From positions 1-64,000 of the forward strand of contig JAEWJX010000109.1 in the NCBI GenBank assembly GCA_023386365.1: a stretch of DNA of 64,000 nt. Direction: 5' to 3'. A model generated the notes under the pieces. That model was not told the origin of the DNA. It did no database searches and saw nothing but the letters and a program-made list of their open reading frames with translations. The stretch comes from Actinomycetes bacterium. GTDB taxonomy: Bacteria > Actinomycetota > Actinomycetes > Actinomycetales > Microbacteriaceae. The position numbers and the translations under genes are program-made. Positions 35,922 to 47,905 of this stretch are shown piece by piece (the stretch's first letter is position 1; each line of letters begins with the position of its first letter).

Positions 35922-36878
35922 ATGGCTTTGACCCCGGAAGATGTCGTCAACAAGCGGTTCAACCCCACGAAGTTCCGTGAGGGATACGACCAGGACGAGG
36001 TGGACGACTTCCTCGACGAGGTTGTGGTCGAACTGCGTCGTCTGAACCAGGAGAACGAGGAGCTTCGCCAGCGTCTCGTCGCCTCGGACGCCCGCATCAG
36101 CGAGCTCCAGCGCTCCGCGAGCCAGGCGCCCGTCGCGGCACCTGCGCCGGCCCCCGTCGCAGCACCTGCTCCGGTCGCCGCTGCGCCCGCTCCGGTGCCC
36201 GCTCCCGCCCCCGCGCCCGACTTCGGCGGCGCCGACGCGGGCTCGATGGACCAGAGCAACACGAACAACCTGCTCCAGCTCGCACGCCGCCTCCACGAGG
36301 AGCACGTGCGCGAGGGCATGGAGAAGCGCGACCAGCTGATCGCCGAGGGCCACGCCACGGCCGCTCGCCTGGTGTCCGAGGCCGAGACGCAGCAGCGCAC
36401 CCAGATTGAGGCGCTCGAACAGGAGAAGGCCGGTCTCGAGCACCGCGTCGAGGAGCTGCGCATCTTCGAGTCGGAGTACCGCGACAAGCTCAAGGGCTAC
36501 ATCGAGGGCCAGCTGCGCGAGCTGGAGAGCGCCGCACCGATCGCAGCTGTCGAGGCTCCGGCCCCGACCTTCGCCGCGGCGCCCGCGGGCCTCGGTTCGG
36601 CCGCTCCCGTCTACGGCGAGGCTCCCACGCCCGACTTCGGCGCCCCCGTCGAAGCCGCGCCGCCGGCTCCCGAGTACGGTTCCGCCGCCCCCGAGTACGG
36701 CTCGCCCTACGGCGACGCTCCGCAGCCGGCTTCGTCGTCGACGCCTCCCGCGTACGCCGGTTTCCCGGCACCGCAGGTAACGGGTGACTACCCGGCACCG
36801 CCGACCGACGAGACCCAGCCGGAGTACCCGGCGTACTCGCAGCGCAACAACGATTTCCCCGGCCTTGGCGGCAACTGA
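35922..36878 (+). CDS. divIVA: Polar growth and division protein DivIVA (Wag31)
   Basis: This 318-residue coiled-coil protein marks cell poles and curved membrane. The N-terminal membrane-binding DivIVA domain (MALTPEDVVNKRFNPTKFREGYDQDEVDDFLDEV region, residues 1-60) is canonical. A Pro/Ala linker (about 66-105), a second coiled coil (about 118-205) and a long Pro/Ala/Tyr-rich tail with repeated PEYGS-type units follow. ATG 35922 is preferred to an upstream start at 35865. It is probably the first gene of an operon with lspA, rluD and dnaE1, and is a known type of Ser/Thr kinase target in actinobacteria. Confidence 0.95.
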   Translation: MALTPEDVVNKRFNPTKFREGYDQDEVDDFLDEVVVELRRLNQENEELRQRLVASDARISELQRSASQAPVAAPAPAPVAAPAPVAAAPAPVPAPAPAPDFGGADAGSMDQSNTNNLLQLARRLHEEHVREGMEKRDQLIAEGHATAARLVSEAETQQRTQIEALEQEKAGLEHRVEELRIFESEYRDKLKGYIEGQLRELESAAPIAAVEAPAPTFAAAPAGLGSAAPVYGEAPTPDFGAPVEAAPPAPEYGSAAPEYGSPYGDAPQPASSSTPPAYAGFPAPQVTGDYPAPPTDETQPEYPAYSQRNNDFPGLGGN

Positions 36879-37476
36879 CCCTCAGGGCACGCCGGCCGAC
36901 ACGGGGCGCGCACGTGTAAGCGGGCGCGCTCTCGTGTTGCTCGCCGTCGTCGCTCTGGTGGTGTTCGCGCTCGATCAGTTCGCGAAGTACCTGGTCGTGT
37001 CGAACATGGAGGTCGGTCAGGTCATCGACGTGCTCGGCGAGCTCTTCCAGCTCTACTTCGTCAAGAACTCGGGTGCCGCGTTCTCGCTCGCGAGCGGCTT
37101 CACCTGGATCCTGTCGATCGTCGCCGTGGGCGTCATCGTCGTGATCATCCTGTTCGCCCGTCGGATCAAGTCGATCGCGTGGGCGATCATGTTCGGGTTG
37201 CTGCTGGGTGGAGCGCTCGGCAACGTCACGGACCGCCTCTTCCGCGAGCCGGGTTTCGGCACCGGTCATGTCATCGACTTCTTGAAGATCTGGGGCTTCC
37301 CGGCGATCTTCAACATCGCCGACATCGCGATCGTGACCGGGATGGGCCTGTTCCTCCTCCTCACCCTGCGCGGCGTGGGCCTCGACGGCACGCGCCATGT
37401 CGAGAGCCCCAAGGCCGACGCGCCAGACAGCGCATCGGCATCCGACGAATCCGGTGAGCGGCCGGCGGCATCCTGA
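36865..37476 (+). CDS. lspA: Lipoprotein signal peptidase LspA
   Basis: This protein of about 203 residues is an aspartic membrane protease that cleaves signal peptides from prolipoproteins. Four hydrophobic helices are visible, and the catalytic aspartates are D123 in GNVTDRL and D153 in FNIADIAI. The start is uncertain: a TTG at 36865 gives a short cytoplasmic N-terminus and overlaps divIVA by 14 bases, while a GTG at 36784 would overlap by 95. No ribosome-binding site decides between them. The C-terminal tail is Asp/Ser-rich. The rluD ATG overlaps its stop (TGATG). Confidence 0.9.
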   Translation: MAATDPQGTPADTGRARVSGRALVLLAVVALVVFALDQFAKYLVVSNMEVGQVIDVLGELFQLYFVKNSGAAFSLASGFTWILSIVAVGVIVVIILFARRIKSIAWAIMFGLLLGGALGNVTDRLFREPGFGTGHVIDFLKIWGFPAIFNIADIAIVTGMGLFLLLTLRGVGLDGTRHVESPKADAPDSASASDESGERPAAS

Positions 37477-38393
37477 TGGAGAGTCGCGGCATGCCGGTTC
37501 CCGACGGGCTCGTCGGGGATCGGGCGGATGCGGCCGTCGCACGGTTGCTCGGCTTCTCCCGGACGTTCGCGGCCGAGGTCGTGGAGGCCGGGGGTGTGAC
37601 CCTCGACGGAGTCGTGCTCGGCAAGTCCGACCGGGTGCGTCCCGGCTGGCTCGAGGTCGAGTGGGCACCGAAGCTGGAGCCCACGATCGTGCCGCAGCTG
37701 GTGCCGGGCTTCACCGTCGTGCACGATGACGACGACATCATCGTCATCGACAAGCCGGTGGGGGTCGCGGCCCACCCGGCGTCGGGCTGGGACGGCCCGA
37801 CGGTGCTCGGAGCACTCGCGGGGGCCGGTTACCGGATCGCGACCTCGGGTGCCGCGGAGCGCGCCGGGATCGTTCACCGGCTCGATGTCGGCACCAGCGG
37901 TCTCATGGTGGTCGCGAAGAGCGAGCGTGCCTACAGCGAGCTCAAGCGCGCGTTCCACGACCGGGAGGTCGACAAGATCTATCACGCGGTCGTGCAGGGG
38001 CACCCCGATCCGTTCTCCGGAACCATCGACGCACCCGTCGGTCGGCACCCCGGGTCCAGCTGGAAGTTCGCGGTCACGGCCGACGGCAAGCACGCGGTGA
38101 CCCACTACGACACGCTGGAGGCGATGCGCTCGGCCACCCTGCTCGAGATCCATCTCGAGACGGGCCGCACCCATCAGATCCGGGTGCACATGGCCGCGCA
38201 GCGCCACCCGTGCGTGGGCGACATCCTCTACGGCGCCGACCCGACACTGGGTGCGCGTCTCGGCCTCACACGGCAGTGGCTGCACGCCGTGAAGCTCGGT
38301 TTCCGGCACCCGGCGACGGGGGAGTACGTGCAGTTCGAGACACGGTACCCCGACGACCTCCAGCACGCGCTCGACGTCCTCCGTGCCGATTAG
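37476..38393 (+). CDS. rluD: RluA/RluD-family pseudouridine synthase
   Basis: This 305-residue enzyme isomerises uridine to pseudouridine in large-subunit rRNA. An N-terminal S4-like RNA-binding region (about 15-65) precedes the catalytic domain. The catalytic aspartate is D137 in VHRLDVGTSGLMVVAK, and GRTHQIRVHMA is the second family motif. It sits in the conserved order after lspA. Target sites (23S rRNA positions) are inferred from the family. Its TAG stop contributes to a -10 element for dnaE1. Confidence 0.92.
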   Translation: MESRGMPVPDGLVGDRADAAVARLLGFSRTFAAEVVEAGGVTLDGVVLGKSDRVRPGWLEVEWAPKLEPTIVPQLVPGFTVVHDDDDIIVIDKPVGVAAHPASGWDGPTVLGALAGAGYRIATSGAAERAGIVHRLDVGTSGLMVVAKSERAYSELKRAFHDREVDKIYHAVVQGHPDPFSGTIDAPVGRHPGSSWKFAVTADGKHAVTHYDTLEAMRSATLLEIHLETGRTHQIRVHMAAQRHPCVGDILYGADPTLGARLGLTRQWLHAVKLGFRHPATGEYVQFETRYPDDLQHALDVLRAD

Positions 38394-38396
38394 TCT
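38391..38396 (+). promoter_or_regulatory. -10 element on the rluD stop codon, for dnaE1
   Basis: TAGTCT starts with the TAG stop of rluD and lies 27 bases before the GTG at 38424. CCGGAGA in the short leader can act as the ribosome-binding site. Confidence 0.4.
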
Positions 38397-38423
38397 GGAG
38401 TACCGACCCCGACCGGAGACCGA

Positions 38424-41936
<3,513 letters not shown>

Positions 41937-42488
41937 CTAGGCGGGTTCCCCGGGGCGCAGGAACTCGCGCTCGTGGTACAGCATCGCCTCGTCGGGTTCG
42001 CCGAGTCCGCCGTCTTCGATCTGCACGACGATGACCGCGTTGTGGTGCACCGGGTAGCGTCCGATGATCCGACCGAGCATCCAGGCGGGTACGTCGTTCA
42101 GCAGGGGCAGGTCGCGGGGTCCGGGCGCCCAGTGATCCCCGGCGAATCGCTCGTCGTGGTCGGCGGCCATCTTCGCCGCGACGTCGCGGTTGCGCGCGCC
42201 GAGGATGTGGATGATGACGTGGTCGGTCTGCTCGATGGCCCGCCACGCGCTGGAGACGCGCGCCATGTTGAACGTGGCCATCGGGGGCACGGCGGCGAGC
42301 GAGGCGAGCGAGGTCGCCGTGAAGCCGACGGGCTTTCCGTCGGGGTCGCGCGCGGTGACCACGGATACACCCGCGGCAAGTCGACGGAACGCGAGTTTGA
42401 ACGCGGAGAGGTCGTCGACGATGTGCGGTTCGTGCTCGGTGCTGCTCTGGTTCATCGCTGTGTCCAACGGTCGGCGGGGCTGGGGCAT
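41937..42488 (-). CDS. Flavin reductase-like domain protein
   Basis: This 183-residue protein of the flavin reductase/FMN-binding split-barrel family has LAAGVSVVTARDPDGKPVGFTATSLASLAAVPPM (about 37-70) as the characteristic flavin-binding N-terminal half. Such enzymes use NAD(P)H to reduce FMN or FAD for a partner monooxygenase. No oxygenase is nearby, so the partner is unknown. ATG 42488 follows an AGAGGGA ribosome-binding site; an internal ATG at 42455 is possible. It is divergent from hisD. Confidence 0.85.
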   Translation of the reverse strand: MPQPRRPLDTAMNQSSTEHEPHIVDDLSAFKLAFRRLAAGVSVVTARDPDGKPVGFTATSLASLAAVPPMATFNMARVSSAWRAIEQTDHVIIHILGARNRDVAAKMAADHDERFAGDHWAPGPRDLPLLNDVPAWMLGRIIGRYPVHHNAVIVVQIEDGGLGEPDEAMLYHEREFLRPGEPA

Positions 42489-42499
42489 TCCGATCCCTC

Positions 42500-42505
42500 T
42501 AGCAT
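42500..42505 (+). promoter_or_regulatory. -10 element, near-leaderless promoter of hisD
   Basis: TAGCAT is followed by nine bases and the ATG of hisD at 42515, with no ribosome-binding site in the gap. Confidence 0.45.
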
Positions 42506-42514
42506 TGTCTCGCG

Positions 42515-43822
42515 ATGATTCAGACTCTCGACCTCCGTGGCACGCGTCCCACCTCCGCCGAACTGCTGGAGCTCGTCCCGCGGGCGGTCCTCGATGTGGG
42601 CGTCGCGTCGGAGACGGCCTCCCAGCTGATCGCCGACGTACGGGCGCGCGGATCGGAGGCGTTGTTCGATCAGGCGGAGCGTCTCGATCGGGTGCGGCCT
42701 GCGGCCTTGCGGGTCACGGCAGACCAACTGGCCGCCGCGGTCGACGGACTCGACCCCCAGGTGCGCCGGGCGATCGAGGAGTCGATCTCGCGGGTGCGTA
42801 CCGCGAGCGCCGCGCAGGTACCGCCGTCGATCGTCACCGAGCTCGCCGAGGGAGCGCGCATCGAGCAGCGCTGGCAGCCGGTTCGTCGCGCCGGTTTCTA
42901 TGTGCCGGGGGGTAAGGCTGTCTACCCGTCGAGCGTGATCATGAACGTCGTGCCGGCGCAGGCCGCCGGCGTCACGTCCTTGGCGCTCGTCTCACCGCCG
43001 CAGGCCGCGTTCGGCGGGTCGGTGCATCCGACGATCCTCGCCGCCGCGGCGCTGCTCGGCGTCGACGAGGTGTACGCGATCGGGGGTGCGGGCGCGATCG
43101 GTGCCCTGGCGTACGGGGTCGCGGATCTCGGGCTGGAGCCGGTGGATGTGATCTCCGGTCCCGGCAACGTCTACGTCGCCGCGGCGAAGCGGCTGGTGCG
43201 GGGCGTCGTCGGCATCGACGCGGAGGCCGGACCGACCGACATCCTGGTATTGGCCGACCGCGACGCGGACGCGCGCCTGATCGCCGCCGACCTGATCAGC
43301 CAGGCGGAGCATGATGAGCTCTCGGCCGCGGTGCTGGTCACCGATGCGCCCGAGCTCGCGGTTCGTGTGGCCGCGGAGCTCGAGTCGCGGCTGGCCGTCA
43401 CTCGGCACCGCGAGCGGGTGGGCGCGGCGCTCGACGGACGCCAGTCCGCTCTGGTGCTCGTCGACGATGCGGCGGCGGCCGCCGCGTTCGTCGACGCGTT
43501 CGCGCCCGAGCACCTCGAGATCCACACCGTCGACCCGGATGCCACCCTCGCGGGGATCTCCAACGCCGGGGCGATCTTTTTGGGTGATCAGGCGCCGGTG
43601 AGCTTGGGGGACTACCTCGCGGGTTCGAATCACGTGCTCCCCACGGCGGGCCAGGCCCGTTTCTCGTCGGCGCTCAGCTCGATGACGTTTCTGCGTCCGC
43701 AGCAGGTGGTGCGCTACGACCGCGAGGGTCTGCGCGCGGTGGCGGATCGCATCCGCGCGTTCTCCGACGCCGAGGATCTCCCGGGGCACGGGGACGCCGT
43801 CATGGCACGCTTCGAGGACTGA
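42515..43822 (+). CDS. hisD: Histidinol dehydrogenase
   Basis: This 435-residue enzyme oxidises L-histidinol to L-histidine in two NAD-dependent steps. GFYVPGGKAVYPSSVIMNVVPAQAAGV (about 127-153), YAIGGAGAIGALAYG and the stretch GPGNVYVAAAKRLV followed by IDAEAGPTDILVLAD are the conserved core, with the zinc-site stretch near SQAEHDE. The length is normal. The rest of the his operon is not within the window; the next genes are nrdR and pyrD. Confidence 0.96.
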   Translation: MIQTLDLRGTRPTSAELLELVPRAVLDVGVASETASQLIADVRARGSEALFDQAERLDRVRPAALRVTADQLAAAVDGLDPQVRRAIEESISRVRTASAAQVPPSIVTELAEGARIEQRWQPVRRAGFYVPGGKAVYPSSVIMNVVPAQAAGVTSLALVSPPQAAFGGSVHPTILAAAALLGVDEVYAIGGAGAIGALAYGVADLGLEPVDVISGPGNVYVAAAKRLVRGVVGIDAEAGPTDILVLADRDADARLIAADLISQAEHDELSAAVLVTDAPELAVRVAAELESRLAVTRHRERVGAALDGRQSALVLVDDAAAAAAFVDAFAPEHLEIHTVDPDATLAGISNAGAIFLGDQAPVSLGDYLAGSNHVLPTAGQARFSSALSSMTFLRPQQVVRYDREGLRAVADRIRAFSDAEDLPGHGDAVMARFED

Positions 43823-43827
43823 GAAGG

Positions 43828-43833
43828 TACCCT
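43828..43833 (+). promoter_or_regulatory. -10 element for nrdR
   Basis: TACCCT is followed by GAGGGGG and then the ATG at 43841. The gap could be read either as a leaderless promoter or as a close ribosome-binding site on a hisD-nrdR transcript. Confidence 0.4.
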
Positions 43834-43840
43834 GAGGGGG

Positions 43841-44332
43841 ATGTTCTGCCCCTTCTGCCGCCACCCCGATAGCCGCGTCATCGACTCGCGGACGAGCGAT
43901 GACGGTCTGTCGATCCGTCGTCGCCGCCAGTGCCCCGAGTGCGGGCGTCGGTTTTCGACGACCGAGACCGCAAGCCTCAGCGTCATCAAGCGCTCGAGCA
44001 TCGTGGAGCCGTTCAGTCGCGAGAAGATCGTGTCGGGTGTGCGTAAGGCCTGTCAGGGTCGTCCGGTGAGCGACGCCGATCTTGCGCTTCTCGCCCAGCG
44101 TGTGGAGGAGACGATCCGCGCCACCGGCGTTGCGCAGATCGATGCCAACGACATCGGTCTCGCCATCCTGCCTCCGCTACGGGAGCTGGACGAGGTCGCC
44201 TACCTCCGGTTCGCGAGCGTCTACCAGGGCTTCGATTCGCTCGAAGATTTCGAGTCGGCGATCACGCTGCTGCGTGTGGAGCACGCGACGGCACGCGACG
44301 ACGCGGCGACGGCGGCAGAGGACGCCGGCTGA
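43841..44332 (+). CDS. nrdR: Transcriptional repressor NrdR
   Basis: This 163-residue repressor of ribonucleotide reductase genes senses ATP and dATP. The N-terminal zinc ribbon has C3, C6, C31 and C34, with CRHPDSRVIDSR and the IRRRRQCPECGRRFSTTE signature. The ATP-cone domain spans about 49-139 (VIKRSSIVEPFSREKIVSGV, LDEVAYLRFASVYQGF). It starts 18 bases after hisD. The nrd genes it would control are outside the window. Confidence 0.97.
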   Translation: MFCPFCRHPDSRVIDSRTSDDGLSIRRRRQCPECGRRFSTTETASLSVIKRSSIVEPFSREKIVSGVRKACQGRPVSDADLALLAQRVEETIRATGVAQIDANDIGLAILPPLRELDEVAYLRFASVYQGFDSLEDFESAITLLRVEHATARDDAATAAEDAG

Positions 44333-44337
44333 GGCGC

Positions 44338-44343
44338 TAACCT
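44338..44343 (+). promoter_or_regulatory. -10 element for pyrD
   Basis: TAACCT is followed by nine bases and the ATG at 44353. Confidence 0.4.
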
Positions 44344-44352
44344 GGGGTCGGC

Positions 44353-45378
44353 ATGTACCGACTCTTCTTCCGGCTCGTTCTCTCGCGCCTCGACCCCGAG
44401 TTCGCCCACCATCTCGCGTTCGTCGTCATCCGGGTTCTCGGATGGCCGGTGTTCCGCCCGATCGCACGCGCCGTCACGCGTCCTCGCGTCGCGCGGCCGG
44501 TGCACACCCTCGGACTCGAGTTCCCGACGCCGTTCGGACTGGCCGCCGGGTTCGACAAGGAGGCGCTCGGCATCGCGGGTCTCGGCGTACTCGGCTTCGG
44601 TCATGTCGAGGTCGGCACGATCACCGGTCACCCCCAGCCGGGCAATCCCCGGCCCCGCCTCTTCCGACTGATCCCGGACCGCGCGGTGATCAACCGGATG
44701 GGCTTCAACAATGCGGGTGCTGAGGCCGCGGCTCCGCGGATCGCGCGCGAACGTCGACGTTCGCCGCGTCCCGTGATCGGTGTGAACATCGGCAAGACGA
44801 AGGTCGTGCCGGTCGAGGAGGCCGTCGACGACTACCTGGTGAGCACGCGCCTGCTCGCCCCGCACGCCGACTACCTCGTGGTGAACGTGAGTTCGCCCAA
44901 CACCCCCGGCCTGCGCGGGCTGCAGGAGCTCGACAAGCTCGAGCCGCTGCTCGCCGCGGTGCGGGATGCAGCCGGCACCGTGCCGGTGCTGGTGAAGATC
45001 GCCCCCGATCTGACCGACGACCAGGCCCACCGGATCGCGGAGTTGACCCTGGCCCTCGATCTCGCGGGCATCGTCGCGACCAACACGACCCTGTCACGCG
45101 ACGGCCTCGCCACCGACCCCGCGGTCGTGTCGGCCGCCGGCGACGGCGGGCTGTCCGGGGAGCCGCTCGCGGCGCGTTCGCTCGCGATGCTGCGTCTGCT
45201 GCGTGCCGCCGTCGGCCCCGACCTGTGCCTCATCTCGGTGGGCGGTGTGACGACCGCGTCCGACGTCGAGGAGCGGCTGGCGGCGGGCGCGACGCTCGTG
45301 CAGGGCTACACGGCCTTCCTCTACGAGGGACCGCTGTGGGCCCGGGCGATCAACCGCGGGCTGGATCGACTCGCTTAG
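44353..45378 (+). CDS. pyrD: Dihydroorotate dehydrogenase (quinone), class 2
   Basis: This 341-residue FMN enzyme oxidises dihydroorotate to orotate and reduces membrane quinone. The N-terminal helical extension (MYRLFFRLVLSRLDPEFAHH) marks class 2 enzymes. GLAAGFDKEALGI, GFGHVEVGTITGHPQPGNPRPR, NRMGFNN and NVSSPNTPGLR contain the FMN and active-site residues, including the catalytic serine. The C-terminal glycine-rich FMN-phosphate loop is intact. Its stop overlaps the stop of the convergent DUF3043 gene. Confidence 0.96.
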   Translation: MYRLFFRLVLSRLDPEFAHHLAFVVIRVLGWPVFRPIARAVTRPRVARPVHTLGLEFPTPFGLAAGFDKEALGIAGLGVLGFGHVEVGTITGHPQPGNPRPRLFRLIPDRAVINRMGFNNAGAEAAAPRIARERRRSPRPVIGVNIGKTKVVPVEEAVDDYLVSTRLLAPHADYLVVNVSSPNTPGLRGLQELDKLEPLLAAVRDAAGTVPVLVKIAPDLTDDQAHRIAELTLALDLAGIVATNTTLSRDGLATDPAVVSAAGDGGLSGEPLAARSLAMLRLLRAAVGPDLCLISVGGVTTASDVEERLAAGATLVQGYTAFLYEGPLWARAINRGLDRLA

Positions 45379-45950
45379 ACGGGGAACTGTCCGCGCTTCA
45401 CCTGCGGCTTCGGCAGGCGCAGCGGTCGCATCTGCACGGCGCGCATCGTGGCGTACCAGCGGAACTTCTCGACCTTGCCGACGCCGAACTTGGCGTTCAG
45501 CTTCTTCTGGAGCTGCCATCCCATGGCGACGCAGTCGATCGCGACCAGCAGGATCACGCCCCACACGGCGATGAGCGAGTAGTACGCCACCTCGGGCACG
45601 GGCACGAAGTAGGTGAGGATGACGAGCACCATGAGCGGGAGCAGGATCTCGCCGGCGCTCCACCGGGCGTCGACGTAGTCGCGCACGTAGCGCTTCTGCG
45701 GGCCCTTGTCGCGGACGGGGAGGTAGCGTTCCTCGCCGTTCGCCATCCCGACACGGGCGCGTTCGCGCTGCTCGTTGATCCGGGCCTTCGACTCCTTCGA
45801 GGCGGCCTTGCGGTCGTCGGGCACGAGCGGGCGCTTGCGGGCGGCCTCCTGCTCCTTGCGGGTGGGAGTCGCGCGGCCTTTGCCGGAACCGGTCTCGGCC
45901 TCGGGGGTCGACGGCGTGCCGGTCGGATCGGTGGGGGTGTTCTGGGGCAC
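45375..45950 (-). CDS. DUF3043 membrane protein
   Basis: This 191-residue protein has a highly charged, Pro/Thr-rich N-terminal third, the conserved run YVRDYVDARWSAGEILLPLM and two membrane helices at about 108-126 and 131-150. A basic cytoplasmic tail follows. This is the layout of the DUF3043 family, which is restricted to actinobacteria and has no known function. GTG 45950 has GAGGAA upstream. It is divergent from the M20 peptidase gene and convergent with pyrD. Confidence 0.82.
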   Translation of the reverse strand: MPQNTPTDPTGTPSTPEAETGSGKGRATPTRKEQEAARKRPLVPDDRKAASKESKARINEQRERARVGMANGEERYLPVRDKGPQKRYVRDYVDARWSAGEILLPLMVLVILTYFVPVPEVAYYSLIAVWGVILLVAIDCVAMGWQLQKKLNAKFGVGKVEKFRWYATMRAVQMRPLRLPKPQVKRGQFPV

Positions 45951-45976
45951 GGATTTCCTCGCTGCTCGGTCAGCTT

Positions 45977-45982
45977 TAAGAT
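45977..45982 (+). promoter_or_regulatory. -10 element, leaderless promoter of the M20 peptidase
   Basis: TAAGAT is followed by seven bases and ATG at 45990, with no ribosome-binding site. Confidence 0.5.
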
Positions 45983-45989
45983 AGCCCAC

Positions 45990-47405
45990 ATGCCTGGGAT
46001 CGAGCCGTCCACCGCGTCCGCCACCACTCCGCGTGCGGAGGAATTCCGCGCCGCCGTCGCAGCCGGGCTGCCCTCCGCGATCGCCGATCTCTCCGGACTC
46101 GTCCGCATCCCGTCCGTCGCGTGGGACGGCTTCGACCACTCCCATGTTCGCGCGAGTGCCGAACGGGTGGCGGAACTCGCCCGGGCGCTCGACGTGTTCG
46201 AGTCGGTCGAGGTGGTGCAGTTGCCGGTCTCCGACCCCGACTCCGATGCGCTCGGGCAGCCGGCCGTCGTCGCGACCCGGGCAGCGCGAGGCGGCAAGCC
46301 CACGATCCTGCTGTACGCACATCACGACGTACAGCCCCCGGGCGACGACGCCGCTTGGGACTCGAAGCCTTACGAGCCGACCGTGCGCGGCGACCGCCTG
46401 TACGGGCGTGGCGCCGCCGACGACAAGGCCGGCGTGGTCGCCCATCTCGCCGCCATCCGGGCGCACCTGGATGTGGTCGGCGATCCCGAGATCGGGCTCG
46501 TCCTCTACATCGAGGGTGAGGAGGAGTTCGGGTCGCGGTCGATCTCGACGTTCCTGAAGCACTACGAGAAGGAGTTCGCCGCCGACGTCATCGTGGTCGC
46601 CGATTCCGGCAACTGGTCGATCGACATCCCGGCGATCACCGTCGGCCTTCGTGGCGCCGTCGCCTTCAACCTGCGGGTCACCACGCTCGAGCACGCGTCC
46701 CACTCGGGGATGTTCGGGGGAGCGGTGCCGGATGCGATGCTCGCCGCCATCCGCATGCTCGGAACGCTCTGGAACGCCGACGGATCGGTCGCCGTCGAGG
46801 GCCTGACCTCGCGCGAGGCAGAGACGCCCGAGTACGGCGAGGAGCAACTGCGCGCGGAGACGGGCCTGTTGCCCGGTGCGCAGCCGATCGGGACGGGCGC
46901 GATCGTGTCGCGGCTGTGGAATCAGCCGGCGATCACCGTCACCGGTATCGATGCGCCGTCCGTGCGCGACGCCTCCAACACCCTCGTCCCGAGCGTGCGG
47001 GTGCGCGTCAGCGCCCGCGTCGCCCCGGGCCAGCGTGCCGAGGAGGCCTACGAGGCGATCATCGGCCACCTGCGGGCCAACGCCCCGTTCGGGGCCCAGC
47101 TCGAGGTCGACGGTCTCGACCTCGGCCAGGCGTTCCTCGTCGACACGAGCGGATGGGCGGTCGCGGATGCGAAGGCCGTCTTGCAGGAGGCATTCGGCAA
47201 CCCGACCGTGGAGATGGGAGTGGGCGGTTCCATCCCGTTCATCGCCGAGCTCGCGGAGCGATTCCCCCACGCACAGATCCTCGTGACCGGCGTCGAAGAC
47301 CCGGATTCCCGCGCGCACAGCCCGAACGAATCGCTGCACATCCCGAGCTTCGAGCGCGCCATCCTCGCCGAGGCGCTCCTGCTTGCACGGCTCGGCGCGC
47401 GGTAG
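45990..47405 (+). CDS. M20-family metallopeptidase (dipeptidase)
   Basis: This 471-residue zinc peptidase is of the M20 family. LLYAHHDVQPPGD holds the first metal histidine and general-base aspartate, YGRGAADDKAG the bridging aspartate, and IEGEEEFGS the catalytic glutamate pair. A lid/dimerisation domain interrupts the catalytic domain at about 215-350. The family cleaves dipeptides or N-acyl amino acids, and the substrate cannot be assigned. The ATG at 45990 is probably leaderless. It lies upstream of the Fe-S carrier gene, which has its own promoter. Confidence 0.9.
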   Translation: MPGIEPSTASATTPRAEEFRAAVAAGLPSAIADLSGLVRIPSVAWDGFDHSHVRASAERVAELARALDVFESVEVVQLPVSDPDSDALGQPAVVATRAARGGKPTILLYAHHDVQPPGDDAAWDSKPYEPTVRGDRLYGRGAADDKAGVVAHLAAIRAHLDVVGDPEIGLVLYIEGEEEFGSRSISTFLKHYEKEFAADVIVVADSGNWSIDIPAITVGLRGAVAFNLRVTTLEHASHSGMFGGAVPDAMLAAIRMLGTLWNADGSVAVEGLTSREAETPEYGEEQLRAETGLLPGAQPIGTGAIVSRLWNQPAITVTGIDAPSVRDASNTLVPSVRVRVSARVAPGQRAEEAYEAIIGHLRANAPFGAQLEVDGLDLGQAFLVDTSGWAVADAKAVLQEAFGNPTVEMGVGGSIPFIAELAERFPHAQILVTGVEDPDSRAHSPNESLHIPSFERAILAEALLLARLGAR

Positions 47406-47430
47406 CCAGCATCCCCACGGTTTCGGCGAT

Positions 47431-47436
47431 TACAAT
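47431..47436 (+). promoter_or_regulatory. -10 element, leaderless promoter of the Fe-S carrier gene
   Basis: TACAAT is followed by seven bases and ATG at 47444. Confidence 0.5.
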
Positions 47437-47443
47437 CGGCCAC

Positions 47444-47791
47444 ATGACGGACACGCTCGAGACCACGCACGGGGTCAAACTCACCGACACGGCCGCGCTC
47501 AAGGTGCGCACCCTGCTCGAGCAGGAGGGCCGTGACGACCTGCGTCTGCGGGTCGCCGTGCAGCCCGGTGGCTGCTCGGGCCTCATCTACCAGCTCTACT
47601 TCGACGAGCGTCTGCTCGACGGCGACGCCACCCGCGACTTCGACGGGGTCGAGGTCGTCGTCGACAAGATGAGCGTGCCGTATCTCGATGGCGCGTCGAT
47701 CGATTTCGAGGACACCATCCAGAAGCAGGGCTTCACGATCGACAACCCGAACGCCGAAGGCAGCTGCGCCTGCGGCGACAGCTTCCACTGA
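47444..47791 (+). CDS. erpA: A-type iron-sulfur carrier (ErpA/IscA-like)
   Basis: This 115-residue protein carries Fe-S clusters to target enzymes. The three cluster-binding cysteines are C44 in QPGGCSGLIYQL and C108 and C110 in GSCACGDSF, the A-type pattern. The gene lies just ahead of the cytochrome oxidase genes, as the homologue does in mycobacteria (Rv2204c type). Candidate clients encoded in the window include LipA, which needs two clusters. Confidence 0.93.
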   Translation: MTDTLETTHGVKLTDTAALKVRTLLEQEGRDDLRLRVAVQPGGCSGLIYQLYFDERLLDGDATRDFDGVEVVVDKMSVPYLDGASIDFEDTIQKQGFTIDNPNAEGSCACGDSFH

Positions 47792-47821
47792 ATCGGCGAT
47801 TCTCCGGCATCAGACTTCGAA

Positions 47822-47857
47822 CACGAGGCGTCCTCCGCGGGGAGGGCGCCTCGCGTG
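47822..47857 (+). terminator. Strong hairpin between erpA and ctaC
   Basis: CACGAGGCG-t-CCTCC, a GCGG loop, GGAGG-g-CGCCTCG-c-GTG form a long GC-rich stem with single-base bulges. No T-tract follows, but the position after erpA and before the ctaC promoter suggests termination. Confidence 0.55.
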
Positions 47858-47861
47858 GTTA

Positions 47862-47867
47862 TAGACT
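47862..47867 (+). promoter_or_regulatory. -10 element for the ctaC operon
   Basis: TAGACT (within TATAGACT) lies 38 bases before the GTG at 47906. The leader holds GAGAGG as ribosome-binding site. Confidence 0.5.
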
Positions 47868-47905
47868 CGAAGCGAACCACAGCTTCGTCTTCCGAGAGGT
47901 CACAG